A stretch of DNA of 64,000 nt from Aliihoeflea sp052435735 (GTDB taxonomy: Bacteria; Pseudomonadota; Alphaproteobacteria; Rhizobiales; Rhizobiaceae): contig JBQVNB010000007.1 of NCBI GenBank assembly GCA_052435735.1, positions 62,001-126,000 on the forward strand, written 5' to 3'. The notes below the pieces were generated by a model. The model searched no databases and was not told the DNA's origin. It saw nothing but the letters and a program-made list of their open reading frames with translations. Position numbers and translations under genes: made by a program. Position 1 is the first letter of the stretch; each line of letters starts with the position of its first letter. Positions 51,244 to 59,591 of this stretch are shown here, piece by piece.

Positions 51244-52005
51244 TTACTTCGGCGCCATGCGAATCGCCCCGTCGAGACGGATCGTTTCGCCGTTCAGCAT
51301 CTGGTTCTCCACGATGTGAACCGCCAGCGCGCCATATTCGGCCGGTTGGCCGAGACGCGGCGGGAACGGCACCTGCTGGCTGAGCGACTTCTGGGCGTCC
51401 TCGGGCAGGCCGGCCAGCATCGGCGTCATGAAGATGCCGGGCGCGATGGTGCACACGCGAATGCCCGAACGCGCGAGGTCGCGCGCGGCCGGCAGCGTCA
51501 TGCCGACGACGCCGCCCTTCGACGATGCATAGGCGATCTGCCCGATCTGGCCGTCATAGGCGGCGACCGAAGCGGTGTTGACGATGACGCCGCGCTCGCC
51601 GCTTTCCATCGGCTCGAGGTTCTGGCAGCGGTCGGCCATCAGGCGGATCATGTTGAAGGTGCCGATCAGATTGACCTCGATCACCTTGCGATAGGCGTCG
51701 AGCGGGTGGACGCCGTCCTTGCTCAGCGTCTTCATCGCGATGGCGATGCCGGCGCAATTGATCAGGATGCGCGGCTCGCCGAGCTTTTCCGAAACTTCCT
51801 TGAACGCCGCTTCACCGGCTTCCGCGTTCGACACGTCGCACTTGACCGCGATGCCGCCGATCTCCGCCGCCACCTTCTGCGCGCGTTCCAGCCCGACGTC
51901 GAACAGGGCGACCTTGGCGCCCTTGGCCGCCAGCGCCCGCGCCGTCGCCTCGCCGAGACCCGAACCGCCGCCCGTGACGACCGCGACGTGACCTGATGGG
52001 TTCAT
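51244..52005 (-). CDS. SDR dehydrogenase, 3-hydroxyacyl-CoA dehydrogenase type II (HSD10-like)
   Basis: 253 aa from ATG 52005 (CCGGAGGA 8 bases upstream). Rossmann motif TGGGSGLGEATA, NCAGIAIA, and the catalytic Tyr/Lys in IAYASSKGGVVGM. The overall fit is to type II 3-hydroxyacyl-CoA dehydrogenase, which oxidises 2-methyl-3-hydroxyacyl-CoA in isoleucine and branched-acid breakdown. It heads the run SDR, racemase-like, HugZ. A 20-bp palindrome lies 73 bases upstream. Confidence 0.9.
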   Translation of the reverse strand: MNPSGHVAVVTGGGSGLGEATARALAAKGAKVALFDVGLERAQKVAAEIGGIAVKCDVSNAEAGEAAFKEVSEKLGEPRILINCAGIAIAMKTLSKDGVHPLDAYRKVIEVNLIGTFNMIRLMADRCQNLEPMESGERGVIVNTASVAAYDGQIGQIAYASSKGGVVGMTLPAARDLARSGIRVCTIAPGIFMTPMLAGLPEDAQKSLSQQVPFPPRLGQPAEYGALAVHIVENQMLNGETIRLDGAIRMAPK

Positions 52006-52077
52006 GAAAATTCCTCCGGAAATGTTATGAGATAGAACAATCGACCCCCATCTTAGCGGGGCACGAGGACGGCGTGC

Positions 52078-52097
52078 AAGCACGTGTTCACGTGCTT
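52078..52097. promoter_or_regulatory. Perfect palindrome upstream of the SDR operon
   Basis: AAGCACGTG-TT-CACGTGCTT, arms of 9 bp. It fits the size of a TetR-type operator for the SDR-racemase-HugZ genes, or could act as a hairpin. The 260-base gap 52006-52265 otherwise contains only an unassigned G/C-rich stretch. Confidence 0.4.
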
Positions 52098-52265
52098 CTC
52101 ATGGGCCCCGCGCATAGCCGGTTTGGCCGAATTGCACGGTTCCGTACGGGTAGGGGAGACGCTTGCCCGGGGTCGCAGCGACGATCCATCGATCTATTTC
52201 GCAGCCCCGGCCGCAGGCGTATCCTTCCCACTGCGCCCGATGGGCGCAGGTTCCGGGAGGTTCAC

Positions 52266-52472
52266 ATGGGACGTATTTACATCGACTGCCGCGAATTCCC
52301 CAGCGAGATGAACTGCACCGTCGCGATCGCCGCCGACAATGAGCGCGAACTCGTCGACGCTGCGGTCCAACACGCCGTCGCCGTTCACGGCCACCACGAC
52401 ACGCCGGAGTTCCGCTCGGAAATCGCCAAGGCGATCCACAAGGGCAACCCGCCGGCAAGCCGCGCCGCGTAG
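52266..52472 (+). CDS. DUF1059 small protein
   Basis: 68 aa from ATG 52266, with GGGAGG upstream. The DUF1059 pattern is visible: IDCREFP at the start (Cys8), CTVAIAADNERELVDAAVQHAV in the middle and a His-rich stretch HGHHDTPEF. The function is unknown; the single Cys and the His cluster could bind a metal. It ends 4 bases from the convergent choV stop. Confidence 0.8.
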   Translation: MGRIYIDCREFPSEMNCTVAIAADNERELVDAAVQHAVAVHGHHDTPEFRSEIAKAIHKGNPPASRAA

Positions 52473-52475
52473 GCG

Positions 52476-53663
52476 TCAGCGCCGGATCACCGCCTTCAGC
52501 ACGTCGCGCACGCCGATCGAGCCGACGAAGCGCGACTGCTCGTCGAACAGCGCGACAGGCGCCGTCGCCGAGCGGTGCATCGCGGCCATCACCGTCTTGA
52601 GCGGCGTTCCCGGCGAGGCCCAGAACACCTGCGGCTTGTCGGCCGGCAGGTCTTCCATGTTCTCGCACGAGACCCAGATCGCCGGCGTGCCGTTGCGCTC
52701 GGCATCGATCACCAGCATGTTTTCGTCGAACTTGAAGCGCGTGGTGTGCCGGCGGTCGAGCCAAAGCCAGTTGTCGCCGGCGGCGTCGAGGTCGCGCGCG
52801 TCGCGCATGATGTTCCACGCCGTCAGCACCGAGAGCGGGTTCACATTGGCGATGAAGTCGCGGACATAGTCGTTCGCCGGCGCCAGCACGATCTCCTCCG
52901 GCGCGCCGGTCTGGACGATCCGCCCGCCCTCCATGATCGAGATCGTGTTGCCGATCTTCAGCGCTTCCTCGAGGTCGTGGCTGACGAAGAGGATCGTCTT
53001 CTTCAGCTTGTCCTGAAGGTCGAGCAGCTCGTCCTGCAGCTTGGTTCGGATCAGCGGGTCGAGGGCGGAAAAGGGCTCGTCCATCAGGAGGATCGGCGCG
53101 TCGGTCGCGAAGGCGCGGGCAAGGCCGACGCGCTGCTGCATGCCGCCCGAAAGCTCATGCGCATATTTGTCGGCCCATTGCGTCAGACCGACGAGGTCGA
53201 GCTGGGCGGCGACACGCTCCTTGCGCTGGGCGGCCGGCACGCCTGCCAGTTCGAGGCCGAAGCCGACATTCTCCGCCACGGTGCGCCAGGGCAGGAGCGC
53301 GAATTGCTGGAACACCATCGCCACGCATTCGCGGCGGATCTGGCGCAGCTTGGCGGGCGAACAGCTCACCACGTCGGCTTGCCAGTCCTTGTCGTGCACG
53401 ATCACCGCGCCGCGGGTCACCTGGTTCAGTCCGTTGACGGCGCGCAGCAGCGTCGACTTGCCCGAACCCGACAGGCCCATCAGGACCGAGATTTCGCCGC
53501 TGTGGACGATCAGGTCCGCCTGGCAGCAGCCGAGCACCGCGCCGGTCTTTTCCAGGATTTCCGAGCGGCTGGCGCCGGCATCCAAAAGCGGCAGCGCGGC
53601 GCGCTGCTCGGCCTGCGTGCCGAAGACGATGTCGACGCGGCGGAACTCGACGGCGGTGCTCAT
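52476..53663 (-). CDS. choV: Choline/glycine betaine ABC transporter ATP-binding protein, ChoV/ProV type
   Basis: 395 aa from ATG 53663, overlapping the permease stop as ATGA. Walker A is GLSGSGKST, the signature is LSGGMQQR, Walker B is ILLMDEPFSALD and the H-loop is SHDLEEAL. The C-terminal ~130 residues are the CBS-type regulatory part of ProV-like ATPases (TAPVALFDEQSRFVG). It powers uptake of the quaternary ammonium compound bound by ChoX. Confidence 0.92.
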   Translation of the reverse strand: MSTAVEFRRVDIVFGTQAEQRAALPLLDAGASRSEILEKTGAVLGCCQADLIVHSGEISVLMGLSGSGKSTLLRAVNGLNQVTRGAVIVHDKDWQADVVSCSPAKLRQIRRECVAMVFQQFALLPWRTVAENVGFGLELAGVPAAQRKERVAAQLDLVGLTQWADKYAHELSGGMQQRVGLARAFATDAPILLMDEPFSALDPLIRTKLQDELLDLQDKLKKTILFVSHDLEEALKIGNTISIMEGGRIVQTGAPEEIVLAPANDYVRDFIANVNPLSVLTAWNIMRDARDLDAAGDNWLWLDRRHTTRFKFDENMLVIDAERNGTPAIWVSCENMEDLPADKPQVFWASPGTPLKTVMAAMHRSATAPVALFDEQSRFVGSIGVRDVLKAVIRR

Positions 53664-54514
53664 TTGGCCTTCTCCTGGCCGATCCGCGCCATCCGGTCGA
53701 GGATGATCGCCAGCACCACGATGGCGAGGCCCGCTTCGAGGCCGAGCGGGATGTTGACCGTGTTCAGCGCCCGCACGACCGGCCTCCCGAGCCCGTTCGC
53801 GCCGATCAGCGCCGCGATCACCACCATCGACAGCGACAGCATGATGCACTGGGTCAGCCCCGCCATGATGGTCGGCAGGGCCGAGGGCAGTTCGACCTTC
53901 CAGAGCAACTGGCTGCGCGTCGCGCCGAAGGATTCGCCCGCCTCCAGCATCGGCCGGGGCACCGACTTGATGCCGAGATAGGTCAGGCGGATCGGGGCCG
54001 GACAGGCGAAGATCACGGTGACGATCAGGCCCGGCGCGATGCCTAGGCCGAAGAGGATCAGGACGGGGATGAGGTAGACGAAGGTCGGCAGGGTCTGCAT
54101 CAGGTCGAGCACCGGTTGCAGCCAGGCATAGACGCGGTCGTTATGCGCCGCCCAGATGCCGATCGGCACACCGATCGCCATCGACACGGTCGCGGCCGAT
54201 ACGACGAGCACGAGCGTCTGCACCGTCTCGGACCAGAGCCCCTGGTTGATGATGAAGAGCAGGCCCAGCATCACTCCCAGCGACAGCTTCCAGGAGCGCT
54301 TGAGCGCGAAGGCCAGGGCGGCGATGGCGAGGACGACGACCACCGGCGGAAACCACATGATGAGGTTCACCATCGAATCCAGAACCGTGCGCAAGCCATT
54401 GGAAATGGAATCGAAAAACCAGGCGAAATTGCCGATCAGGAAGTCGAAGAGCGTCTGCCCCCAGCGCCCGACAGGAATCTTCTCGCTTGCCACCCAATCC
54501 GAAACCGGGTCCAT
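53660..54514 (-). CDS. choW: Choline/glycine betaine ABC transporter permease, ChoW/ProW type
   Basis: 284 aa with six or seven TM segments and the N-terminal amphipathic region typical of ProW. LQPVLDLMQTLPTFVYLIPV is the diagnostic stretch and EAGESFGATRSQLLWKVELP the EAA loop. It lies between choX and choV; the 79-base gap to choX contains a perfect hairpin. Confidence 0.93.
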   Translation of the reverse strand: MDPVSDWVASEKIPVGRWGQTLFDFLIGNFAWFFDSISNGLRTVLDSMVNLIMWFPPVVVVLAIAALAFALKRSWKLSLGVMLGLLFIINQGLWSETVQTLVLVVSAATVSMAIGVPIGIWAAHNDRVYAWLQPVLDLMQTLPTFVYLIPVLILFGLGIAPGLIVTVIFACPAPIRLTYLGIKSVPRPMLEAGESFGATRSQLLWKVELPSALPTIMAGLTQCIMLSLSMVVIAALIGANGLGRPVVRALNTVNIPLGLEAGLAIVVLAIILDRMARIGQEKAK

Positions 54515-54543
54515 CGCCTCATCCCCTCGAAGTTCAAACGCGA

Positions 54544-54568
54544 AGCGGCCGGATCGTTGCCGGCCGCT
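54544..54568 (-). terminator. Intercistronic hairpin between choX and choW
   Basis: Perfect 9-bp stem AGCGGCCGG / CCGGCCGCT (54544-54552 and 54560-54568) with a 7-base loop, 26 bases after the choX stop. There is no U-run, so 3'-end protection of choX mRNA is likelier than full termination. Confidence 0.55.
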
Positions 54569-54593
54569 CCGAAATCACACGGTCGACGCGGCC

Positions 54594-55541
54594 TTAAAGG
54601 CCGAGTTCCGCGCGCACGGCGGCTTCGCCGTCCTCGCCACCCACCGTCGTTACGCCTTCGAGCCACGGCGTCAGCGCGTCCGGGTTGGCCTTCAGCCATT
54701 CGCTCGCGGCGGCCTCCGGGTCGGCGCCGTCATCGAGGATCGCGCCCATGATCTCGTTTTCCATTTCGAGCGAGAAGACGAGATTGGTCAGGAACTTGCC
54801 GACATTCGGGCATTCCTCGGTGTAGCCGGCGCGCACATTGGTATGCACCGTCGCGCCGCCGAAATTCGGCCCGAAGACCTCGTCGCCGCCTTCGAGATAT
54901 TCCATCTCGATATTGGCGTTCATCGGGTGCGGCTCCCAGCCGAGGAAGACCACGTCCTGCTGCGAACGGGCGGCGCGGGTAACGGCCGAAAGCATCCCGG
55001 CCTCCGAGCTCTCGACGACCTCGAAGCCCGACAGGCCGAACTGGTCGGCCTCGATCATGTCGAGGATCAGGCGGTTGCCGTCATTGCCCGGCTCGATGCC
55101 GAGGATCTGGCCGTTCAGATCGTCGCTGAACTCGGCGATCTTGTCGAAGCTCGTCAGGCCCTTGTCGTAGGTGTATTTCGGGACGGCGAGCGTGTATTTG
55201 GCGCCTTCCAGATTGGTGACCAGGGTCTCCACCGACCCGTCCTCGCGATAGGGCGCAATGTCGGCTTCCATCGTCGGCATCCAGTTGCCGAGGAACACGT
55301 CGATGTCGCCATTCTTCAACGACGCATAGGTCACCGGAACCGAAAGCACCTGCACGTCCGTCTCGTAGCCGAGTGCCTTCAAGAGCACCGTCGCCGTGCC
55401 CGTCGTCGCGGTGATGTCGGTCCAGCCGACGTCGGAAAAGCGGATCGTCTGGCAGGCTTCCGGATCCTGCGCCAGCGCGGCTCCGGCCGAAAGCGCGGTC
55501 GAAAGGGCAAGCGTCGTGAGGAATGTGCGGGTACGCAACAT
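54594..55541 (-). CDS. choX: Choline ABC transporter substrate-binding protein, ChoX type
   Basis: 315 aa periplasmic OpuAC-family protein. The signal peptide ends near GAALAQDPE. Landmarks: FSDVGWTDITATTG, FLGNWMPTME, GAKYTLAVPKYTY, VFLGWEPHPMN and AGYTEECPNVGKFL; these match S. meliloti ChoX closely by memory, with Trp and Tyr in the ligand cage. It is the first gene of choXWV. It supplies choline, for carbon or for glycine-betaine osmoprotection. Confidence 0.92.
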   Translation of the reverse strand: MLRTRTFLTTLALSTALSAGAALAQDPEACQTIRFSDVGWTDITATTGTATVLLKALGYETDVQVLSVPVTYASLKNGDIDVFLGNWMPTMEADIAPYREDGSVETLVTNLEGAKYTLAVPKYTYDKGLTSFDKIAEFSDDLNGQILGIEPGNDGNRLILDMIEADQFGLSGFEVVESSEAGMLSAVTRAARSQQDVVFLGWEPHPMNANIEMEYLEGGDEVFGPNFGGATVHTNVRAGYTEECPNVGKFLTNLVFSLEMENEIMGAILDDGADPEAAASEWLKANPDALTPWLEGVTTVGGEDGEAAVRAELGL

Positions 55542-55738
55542 CGAATTCGTCTCCCATCGGGTTTATGGAAAACCGCTCGAAACGCGGTCTTTCACGAGTT
55601 GCTAAAGCCAAACATCATTTGCACGATGATTCAAGAACCATGTCGAAAAGCCTGAAATTGCACGTGTGCAGCGATTTTTCGTGGACGGTTGCGCGGTGGC
55701 ACTCCCGCTCCCGCGCCCAACCGGCCTAAAAGGCACGC

Positions 55739-56356
55739 ATGGCCAAGCTCTATTTCCATTATTCCGCGATGAATGCCGGCAAGTCGACGCTGCTCCTGCA
55801 GGCGTCGTACAATTACGGCGAGCGCGGCATGCGCACCGCGACCTTCACTGCCGCCCTCGACGACCGCGCCGGCGTCGGACGCATCGCCTCGCGCATCGGG
55901 CTCGGCGCCGATGCGGAGCTCTTTTCGGCGGAAACCGACCTCTTCGCGATCATCGACGCGCTCGCCCGCAGCGGGCCGTTGCACTGCGTCTTCGTCGACG
56001 AGGCGCAGTTTCTTTCAGAAGAGCAGGTCTGGCAGCTTGCGCGCGTCGCCGACAGGCTCGGCGTGCCGGTGATGTGCTACGGGCTGCGCACCGATTTTCG
56101 CGGCGAACTCTTTCCCGGCTCGAAGGCGCTGCTCGCAATCGGCGACGAGCTGCGCGAGGTGCGCACCATCTGCAAATGCGGGCGCAAGGCGACGATGGTC
56201 GTGCGGCTCGGACCGAACGGCAAGGTGCTGCTGGAGGGGGATCAGGTCGCGATCGGCGGCGAGGATCGCTACGTCTCGCTGTGCCGCCGCCACTGGGAAG
56301 AAGAGATGGGGCGCCTGCCGCCGGAAGACCTCGTTGGCTTCACCGCCGGGGAATAG
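55739..56356 (+). CDS. tdk: Thymidine kinase (type II, Tdk)
   Basis: 205 aa, cytoplasmic. P-loop SAMNAGKST (residues 9-17), Walker B-like VFVDEAQFL with the catalytic Glu, and a zinc site from CKCGRKA plus a second Cys pair position CRRHW near the end. It phosphorylates thymidine for salvage. It is a single gene; a strong family match in length and motifs. Confidence 0.95.
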   Translation: MAKLYFHYSAMNAGKSTLLLQASYNYGERGMRTATFTAALDDRAGVGRIASRIGLGADAELFSAETDLFAIIDALARSGPLHCVFVDEAQFLSEEQVWQLARVADRLGVPVMCYGLRTDFRGELFPGSKALLAIGDELREVRTICKCGRKATMVVRLGPNGKVLLEGDQVAIGGEDRYVSLCRRHWEEEMGRLPPEDLVGFTAGE

Positions 56357-56550
56357 ACGGACCCGCCATCGCAGTTGTATACAGCTTTTCGATCCGGGCC
56401 CAAGACCGCTTTCGCCTTGTCGCATTCCGTGCATTGCGCGGCTTTATTGAGACGGCGCGCAACAGCGGCAACCGCCATGAATCCGAACCGAAGCGCGCGG
56501 TCCCGGCCGTCGCGAACAGAACCGAGCTAGAAGCCTCCTGGGGGACCTAA

Positions 56551-58230
56551 ATGGCCGAAGTGAAATCCGATATCGCGATTGCGCGCGCCGCGAAGAAGAA
56601 GCCGATCATGGAGATCGGCGCGAGCCTGGGCATCCCGCACGAGCATCTCCTGCCCTATGGACACGACAAGGCGAAGGTCTCGGCCGAGTACATCAAGTCG
56701 GTGAGCGGCAACAAGGACGGCAAGCTGATCCTCGTCACCGCGATCAATCCGACGCCGGCCGGCGAGGGCAAGACGACGACGACGGTCGGCCTCGGCGATG
56801 GTCTCAACCGGATCGGAAAGAAGGCCGTGGTCTGCATCCGCGAAGCCTCGCTCGGGCCGAATTTCGGCATGAAGGGCGGCGCGGCGGGCGGCGGCATGGC
56901 GCAGGTCGTGCCGATGGAGGACATGAACCTCCACTTCACCGGTGATTTCCACGCCATCACCACCGCGCACAATTTGCTGGCCGCGCTGATCGACAATCAC
57001 ATCTACTGGGGCAACGATCTGGGCATCGACCAGCGCCGCGTCGTTTGGCGCCGCGTGATGGACATGAACGACCGCGCGCTGCGCCAGATCACCTGCTCGC
57101 TCGGCGGCGTGGCCAACGGCTTCCCGCGCGAGGCCGGCTTCGACATCACCGTCGCCTCCGAAGTCATGGCCATCCTGTGCCTTGCCAAGGATCTTGCCGA
57201 TCTCGAAAAGCGCCTCGGCGACATCATTGTCGCCTATCGCCGCGACAAGACCCCGGTCTATGCGCGCGATTTGAAGGCCGACGGCGCGATGGCGGTTCTG
57301 CTCAAGGACGCGATGCAGCCGAACCTCGTCCAGACTTTGGAGAACAACCCGGCCTTCGTCCATGGCGGCCCGTTCGCCAACATCGCGCATGGCTGCAACT
57401 CGGTCGTCGCCACCACGACCGCGCTCAAGCTGGGCGAATATGTCGTCACCGAGGCCGGTTTCGGCGCGGATCTCGGCGCGGAAAAATTCTTCGACATCAA
57501 GTGCCGCAAGGCCGGGCTCAAGCCCGCCGCCGCGGTCATTGTCGCCACCGTGCGCGCGATGAAGATGAATGGCGGCGTCAAGAAGGACGATCTGGGTACC
57601 GAAAACGTCGAGGCCGTCAAGAAGGGCTGCGCCAATCTCGGCCGCCATATCGAGAACGTACGCCAGTTCGGCGTCCCGGCCGTGGTCGCGATCAACCATT
57701 TCTATTCCGACACCGACGCCGAAATCCAGGCGCTGAAGGACTATGTCGCCTCGATGGGCGAGGAGGCGATCCTGTGCAAACACTGGGCGCAGGGCTCGGC
57801 CGGTATCGAGGATCTGGCGAGGAAGGTCGTGGAGCTCGCCGAAGGCGGCTCGTCGCAATTCGCCCCGCTCTATCCCGACGAGATGCCGCTCTTCGACAAG
57901 ATCAACACCATCGTCAAGCGCATCTATCGCGGCTCGCACGCCATTGCCGACAAGTCGGTGCGCGACCAGCTTCACCAGTGGGAGCAGGCGGGTTACGGCA
58001 ACCTGCCGGTCTGCATGGCGAAGACGCAGTATTCCTTCTCTACCGACCCGAATTTGCGCGGCGCGCCCAACGACCACGTCGTGCCGGTGCGCGAGGTGCG
58101 CCTGTCGGCCGGCGCCGGCTTCATCGTCGCCATCTGCGGAGAGATCATGACCATGCCGGGCCTGCCAAAGACGCCGTCCTCGGAAAAGATCTTCCTCAAT
58201 GACGAAGGCCAGATCGAGGGCTTGTTCTAG
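56551..58230 (+). CDS. fhs: Formate-tetrahydrofolate ligase
   Basis: 559 aa. The P-loop is NPTPAGEGKTTTT (residues 66-78). Further family landmarks: SLGPNFGMKGGAAGGG, LHFTGDFHAITTAHN, EAGFGADLGAEKFFDIKCR in part, and the C-terminal AGAGFIVAICGEIMTMPGLP in part. It makes 10-formyl-THF from formate, ATP and THF, feeding purine synthesis and C1 metabolism. It is a single gene closed by a terminator. Confidence 0.97.
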   Translation: MAEVKSDIAIARAAKKKPIMEIGASLGIPHEHLLPYGHDKAKVSAEYIKSVSGNKDGKLILVTAINPTPAGEGKTTTTVGLGDGLNRIGKKAVVCIREASLGPNFGMKGGAAGGGMAQVVPMEDMNLHFTGDFHAITTAHNLLAALIDNHIYWGNDLGIDQRRVVWRRVMDMNDRALRQITCSLGGVANGFPREAGFDITVASEVMAILCLAKDLADLEKRLGDIIVAYRRDKTPVYARDLKADGAMAVLLKDAMQPNLVQTLENNPAFVHGGPFANIAHGCNSVVATTTALKLGEYVVTEAGFGADLGAEKFFDIKCRKAGLKPAAAVIVATVRAMKMNGGVKKDDLGTENVEAVKKGCANLGRHIENVRQFGVPAVVAINHFYSDTDAEIQALKDYVASMGEEAILCKHWAQGSAGIEDLARKVVELAEGGSSQFAPLYPDEMPLFDKINTIVKRIYRGSHAIADKSVRDQLHQWEQAGYGNLPVCMAKTQYSFSTDPNLRGAPNDHVVPVREVRLSAGAGFIVAICGEIMTMPGLPKTPSSEKIFLNDEGQIEGLF

Positions 58231-58251
58231 GGCTCTGCGACAGTCTCCGCG

Positions 58252-58275
58252 AAAGGGCGCTGCGGCGCCCTTTTT
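58252..58275 (+). terminator. Rho-independent terminator of fhs
   Basis: AAAGGGCGC / GCGCCCTTT (58252-58260 and 58265-58273) with a TGCG loop, then TT. It is 22 bases after the fhs stop. Confidence 0.85.
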
Positions 58276-58340
58276 CGGGCGCTGAGACGGCAACGCTCCG
58301 CGCGCATATGCGTTGTCGCTGAACAACCGGGGGCGGCAGC

Positions 58341-59588
58341 ATGATTTCGAAGTGGAACTGGATCTACAGGCTCCTGACGCGGCGCCTGTGGTTCCGCAGC
58401 ACGCTGATCTCGCTGCTCGCCGTCCTGTCGGCGCTTCTCGCCGTCTTTCTCGGCCCCTACATTCCCTACGAAATCTCCGCCTCCATCGGCGCCGAGGCGG
58501 TCGACAACATCCTGACCATCATCGCCTCGTCGATGCTGGCGGTGACGACGTTCTCGCTGTCCACCATGGTCGCGGCCTATTCCGCAGCCACGACCAACGT
58601 GACGCCGCGCGCCACCAAGCTCCTGCTTCAGGACACGACCTCCCAGAACGTCCTGGCGACCTTCGTCGGCTCGTTCCTCTACAGCCTCGTCGCGATCATC
58701 ACGCTTTCCATGGGCGCCTATGGCGAACAGGGCCGTGTGATCCTGTTCGTGGTCACTATCTTCGTCGTGCTTCTGATCGTGGTCACGCTCCTGCGCTGGA
58801 TCGACTATCTGACTCGCCTCGGGCGCGTCGGCGAGACGACGGAAGTCGTGGAGAAGGCGACGGCGGAGGCGCTGCGCAGCCGCCGCCAACAACCCTATCT
58901 CGGCGGCGTGCACCTCGCCGACGAGGATGTCATTCCCGCTGATGCCGCGGCGGTCGCCGCCCCATTCATCGGCTACGTCCAGCACATCGACATGGCCAGC
59001 CTGCAGGAGATCGCCGAGGCCGAAGGCGTCGTCATCTATTCGCTCGCGCTTCCAGGCACGTTCGTCGACGGGCGACGACCGCTGGCGCGCATAGCATCCA
59101 GTGACGAGAAGGTACACGCTGCCGTCGTCGCGGCCTATTCGCTCGCCCGTGAGCGCTCCTTCGACCAGGACCCGCGCTTCGGCCTGTCGGTGCTGGCAGA
59201 AATCGCCCAACGCGCCCTCTCGCCTGCCCTTAACGATCCCGGTACGGCGATCGACGTCATCGGACGCAGCGTGCGGCTTCTGTCCATCTGGGACGAAGCG
59301 GAGGAGCGCGAGCCGGTTCGCTTCCCGAACGTCCATGTCGCGTCGATCAAGCTGTCTGAGCTCTTCGATGACGTCTATCTGCCGATCGCCCGCGACGGTG
59401 CGGCGGTTGCCGAGGTGCAGGTGCGCCTGCAAAAGGCCTTCGCGGCCACGGCAGCTTTTGCCGACCCGCGCTTTCGCATCGAGGCGGCGCGGCACTCGGA
59501 CATGGCGCTCCGCCGTGCCGAGGGAGCCCTGACGCTTGCCGAAGATCTCGAGGCGGTCCGCACCGCCGCGCGCGCCGTTTCGGTATGA
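58341..59588 (+). CDS. DUF2254 membrane protein
   Basis: 415 aa. Four TM segments in the first half (about residues 22-44, 56-78, 105-127 and 135-155) with SMLAVTTFSLSTMVAAYSAA between, the DUF2254 hallmark. The second half is a soluble helical domain containing SPALNDPGTAID near residue 295. No activity is known; the fold suggests a membrane sensor or channel. It is a single gene convergent with the copper module. Confidence 0.85.
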   Translation: MISKWNWIYRLLTRRLWFRSTLISLLAVLSALLAVFLGPYIPYEISASIGAEAVDNILTIIASSMLAVTTFSLSTMVAAYSAATTNVTPRATKLLLQDTTSQNVLATFVGSFLYSLVAIITLSMGAYGEQGRVILFVVTIFVVLLIVVTLLRWIDYLTRLGRVGETTEVVEKATAEALRSRRQQPYLGGVHLADEDVIPADAAAVAAPFIGYVQHIDMASLQEIAEAEGVVIYSLALPGTFVDGRRPLARIASSDEKVHAAVVAAYSLARERSFDQDPRFGLSVLAEIAQRALSPALNDPGTAIDVIGRSVRLLSIWDEAEEREPVRFPNVHVASIKLSELFDDVYLPIARDGAAVAEVQVRLQKAFAATAAFADPRFRIEAARHSDMALRRAEGALTLAEDLEAVRTAARAVSV

Positions 59589-59591
59589 CCC

